A DNA stretch of 10,000 nt from Actinidia chinensis (Eukaryota > Streptophyta > Magnoliopsida > Ericales > Actinidiaceae), in NCBI GenBank assembly GCA_009663005.1, contig CM018909.1, forward strand, positions 748,678 through 758,677, written 5' to 3'. Shown one piece after another: positions 8,009 to 10,000 of this stretch; the first letter of the stretch is position 1, and every line of letters starts with the position of its first letter. A program made the position numbers and the translations under genes. Under the pieces are notes generated by a model. It was given only the letters and a program-made list of their open reading frames with translations. It had not been told where the DNA came from and made no database searches.

Positions 8009-8690
8009 TAATCTTATAAGAATCATTATGTTTGGGGACAATGGAGTGATTATCTTATAGCTACAACTGCTTGGTGTTTTATCCCCTTACACAATGGTAT
8101 GATCTATTTGCAAGGCAAGGATGTGTTATTGCTTACCCTTGTAAATCATTTTTCAGAGAACTAGCTAATGGAATGGATGACTTAGTCGGAATTGATTGTA
8201 GATAGCAAGATCGAGTTAGTAGACAGTTATTTTGAATTATAATATTCGCGTTGGACATATTTAATTGATCGAGTTTTTCGTTTATTATTTAATGATATTC
8301 AAAACAATGTAGAGATTTTTATTGGGCTATGAAGATTGTAATTATGGTTTGGGTACCAGATGGGTGTGCCAGCTTGGTGCCCTATTTGCACCCAATAAAT
8401 TTCTTAACCTTTTGGGTCGAACAGAATGGTACGTGGGATTATCCTTAATGGAAGACAGTTCACATTTTTCTCGAATGTGTCGAATCATAAATCTTAGCCA
8501 AATACATTCTCAAGAATCTCAGAGTAATTGAAAGAGGTGACAGTTATTGTTTGCTTCACAGAACATCATGGCAATGTCGCTACAGGTGAACACATCCAAT
8601 TTGAGAATGAGCTCTACGTGCATCAAAAGGTATCTAACATATGCATATCCAATCCATTGCCGCTTTGATCCACTTGAGTAAAATTTTTTT
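8009..8690. other. AT-rich stretch with no recognisable gene
   Basis: No protein, RNA gene or repeat family could be recognised. The longest open frame is 69 codons (8322-8531) with no known motif. An AATAAA polyadenylation-like word lies near 8395. The stretch could be a decayed LTR if the purine tract at 7999-8008 is real, but I cannot see its second end. Confidence 0.3.
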
Positions 8691-9159
8691 ATCGCAAGTA
8701 TTTTTAGATTAAAAAATATTTTAGCCCAAACCCTTACTATGTTTTAGCCCAAGTCCTTTTGTAAGTGGCAACCAGCACCAAGTCTCTTCTTGACCATTTT
8801 GACCGAAAGCTTTTCAGCCCCACAAATATTTTAATTTAAATTCGTTTTATTCGAAACCCAACCCAAAAGGGATCCCAAAATGTTTTTTGCCCCAATATGG
8901 GGCCGAACGGCGGTCAGACTTTTGTAGGATGCTGGTCCGGCCAGTTACCCTTTCACAGGATACCAGACTGGCAGCTAAATAAGGTGGTGGCAATTAAAAA
9001 GCATGAGCCTCACTCTAACTAGTGGTACAATTTTAGTGGATGAGGTGTTTCCGGGCTTATCTATCATACCTATGTTGATAAACTTGGCCTTCAACTTCAG
9101 TAAAAACTACCTTTTGTAATCTTTGATATTTGTAACTATATTTCTATATATGAATCGGC
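8691..9159. other. LTR-like or transposon-derived AT-rich sequence, unclassified
   Basis: No open frame of note. A short direct repeat of TTTTAGCCCAA occurs at about 8719 and 8742, 23 bases apart. The right part (TTTTGTAATC, TTTGTAACTATATTTC near 9110-9145) has the look of the transcribed end of a plant LTR or a gene 3' end, directly before a purine run. This is an impression of style only; no terminal repeat partner is in the window. Confidence 0.2.
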
Positions 9160-9189
9160 AAAAGAAAAGAGAGAGAGAGGGGGAGGGAA
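9160..9189 (+). repeat. 30-base purine run with a short GA microsatellite
   Basis: Every base from 9160 to 9189 is A or G, including a short GA run near 9168-9178 and a G-rich end. It can be a simple microsatellite or a polypurine tract of an unidentified LTR element. Nothing around it decides. Confidence 0.6.
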
Positions 9190-9301
9190 CAATATATACT
9201 TTTAACTTTGTATAGAGGAGATTCAGCTATTGATATCCTCGTGATGGGGTGGAAGGTCTTGGAAGTTGAATATAATAGCTTAGATAAGCCCTTTTGTTCA
9301 A

Positions 9302-10000
9302 TTAAGGATATTGAAAAATCCTATATACAACGTTGGAAAGCCAATTAACTGCTAAACTTTTAATAGTTTCTACAACAATGCTACCTATTAGAGCTAGGCT
9401 CACACCCAAAACGGCCAGAACCCATGTGTTGAGCCAGTACCACATCCCCTTTATAACGCCAAGTATCATTTTGATAAACTTTACGCCCACTACTGAAGTG
9501 ACGAATTCGTAACACAATGCTAGTATCGCACTTAGTATCATTATCGTGAACCTGAACCACATTTCTCCCAATACCAATGTGATTAGCACCCAGCCATACA
9601 TACTGGGTCTCTTCCCCAATACTGAAGCCAGTATCTCGTCCACGAAAATGTGCCAAACTACTATTATCATACCTAGTGCTATTGTGACGAGTTTATACGA
9701 TATTGTCATTAACACTACACCTGGTACCAAAGCGACGAACCCATACCACATTGCCAATATCACACCCAATATGGATGTAATCAATCCGTAACACATTGCC
9801 AATGTCCCACCCAGTATTGATGTGATGAACCCAAACCACATCTCTTGTCCCACCAGTACCAATGTTACCACCACCCAGTGGTACTTACTATGTCTTTCCT
9901 CCAATAGTAATAATAATATCCTACCTATGAAAACGTACCAAACCACCACTATCAAACATACTACTATTGTGATAACTGCATACCACATTGCTATTAACAC
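9302..10000 (-). CDS. Open frame for a repetitive hydrophobic peptide, uncertain gene, 5' end outside
   Basis: One minus-strand frame is open for 232 codons from the right edge down to a TAA at 9302-9304, across the tandem repeat. The product repeats motifs such as MWYGFVALVPGVVL, MWFGFITSILGGTL and MCYGLITSILGVIL about every 15 residues. A longer unit of about 95 residues has VVWYVFIGRIL recurring as VVWHIFVDEIL. It is extremely rich in Val, Ile, Leu and aromatic residues and would be membrane-like. No start can be assigned because the frame is still open at the edge. I do not recognise a family. Other frames in the same stretch are also fairly open (91 codons minus, 81 codons plus), so this may be a by-product of repeat composition. 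Confidence 0.3.
   Translation of the reverse strand: MLIAMWYAVITIVVCLIVVVWYVFIGRILLLLLEERHSKYHWVVVTLVLVGQEMWFGFITSILGGTLAMCYGLITSILGVILAMWYGFVALVPGVVLMTISYKLVTIALGMIIVVWHIFVDEILASVLGKRPSMYGWVLITLVLGEMWFRFTIMILSAILALCYEFVTSVVGVKFIKMILGVIKGMWYWLNTWVLAVLGVSLALIGSIVVETIKSLAVNWLSNVVYRIFQYP
9420..10000. repeat. Diverged tandem repeat, about 45 bp subunits within about 285 bp units
   Basis: Adjacent 45-base subunits are easy to see at 9739-9828: each contains a form of CCGTAACACATTGCCAAT and CACCCAGTATTGATGTGATG. A larger unit repeats too: the block at 9645 (AAAATGTGCCAAACTACT) returns at 9930 (AAAACGTACCAAACCACC), 285 bases apart, and the block at 9556 (ACCACATTTCTCCCA) returns at 9835, 279 bases apart. 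At least two large units are present, plus a partial third, and the array runs off the right edge. The copies are clearly diverged, so the array is old. It may be a satellite or minisatellite, or the repeat part of a coding sequence. Confidence 0.75.

Noticed and set aside
8322..8531. Plus-strand open frame of 69 codons
   Set aside because: Length is within chance expectation and nothing in the peptide is recognisable.
9546..9791. Plus-strand open frame of 81 codons in the tandem repeat
   Set aside because: It is shorter than the opposite-strand frame and follows from the same repeat composition.
9420..10000. CRISPR-like array
   Set aside because: The repeats are contiguous and diverged with no constant repeat and unique spacer pattern, and the context is plant transposon DNA.

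Overview
The window looks like repeat-rich nuclear DNA of a vascular plant. It carries no intact gene that I recognise. The recognisable content is two decayed, related copies of a Ty3/gypsy LTR retrotransposon lying head to head. The dual RNase H layout of the fuller copy (a gypsy RNase H followed by a second, archaeal-type RNase H ahead of integrase) marks it as the Tat lineage, which is known from plants. I cannot name the species.

Positions 160-4725 hold the fuller copy on the minus strand. Reading from high to low coordinates it has gag with a zinc knuckle, aspartic protease, reverse transcriptase, gypsy RNase H, a linker, archaeal-type RNase H, and integrase (zinc finger, core, C-terminal end). 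All parts are broken by stops and frame changes. Its left end stops about 160 bases from the window edge, so a 3' LTR, if present, lies outside. No 5' LTR is visible.

Positions 4726-5180 are a junction that may hold the 5' leader and gag N-terminus of the second copy. Positions 5181-6830 hold that second copy on the plus strand. It has gag and zinc knuckle, then jumps directly into integrase, missing about 3.0 kb of protease, reverse transcriptase and both RNases H. Its integrase C-terminus is cut off near 6830.

Positions 6831-9300 are non-coding as far as I can tell. They hold a possible polypurine tract near 8000, LTR-like AT-rich sequence and a 30-base purine run at 9160-9189. From about 9420 to the right edge there is a diverged tandem repeat with a subunit near 45 bp nested in a unit near 285 bp. 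One minus-strand frame stays open across it for 232 codons and encodes a very hydrophobic repetitive peptide of unknown meaning.

The two copies share stop codons at two aligned positions. Several breaks fit C-to-T or G-to-A decay, as expected of old methylated plant transposons. I found no tRNA, rRNA, CRISPR or cellular protein gene.
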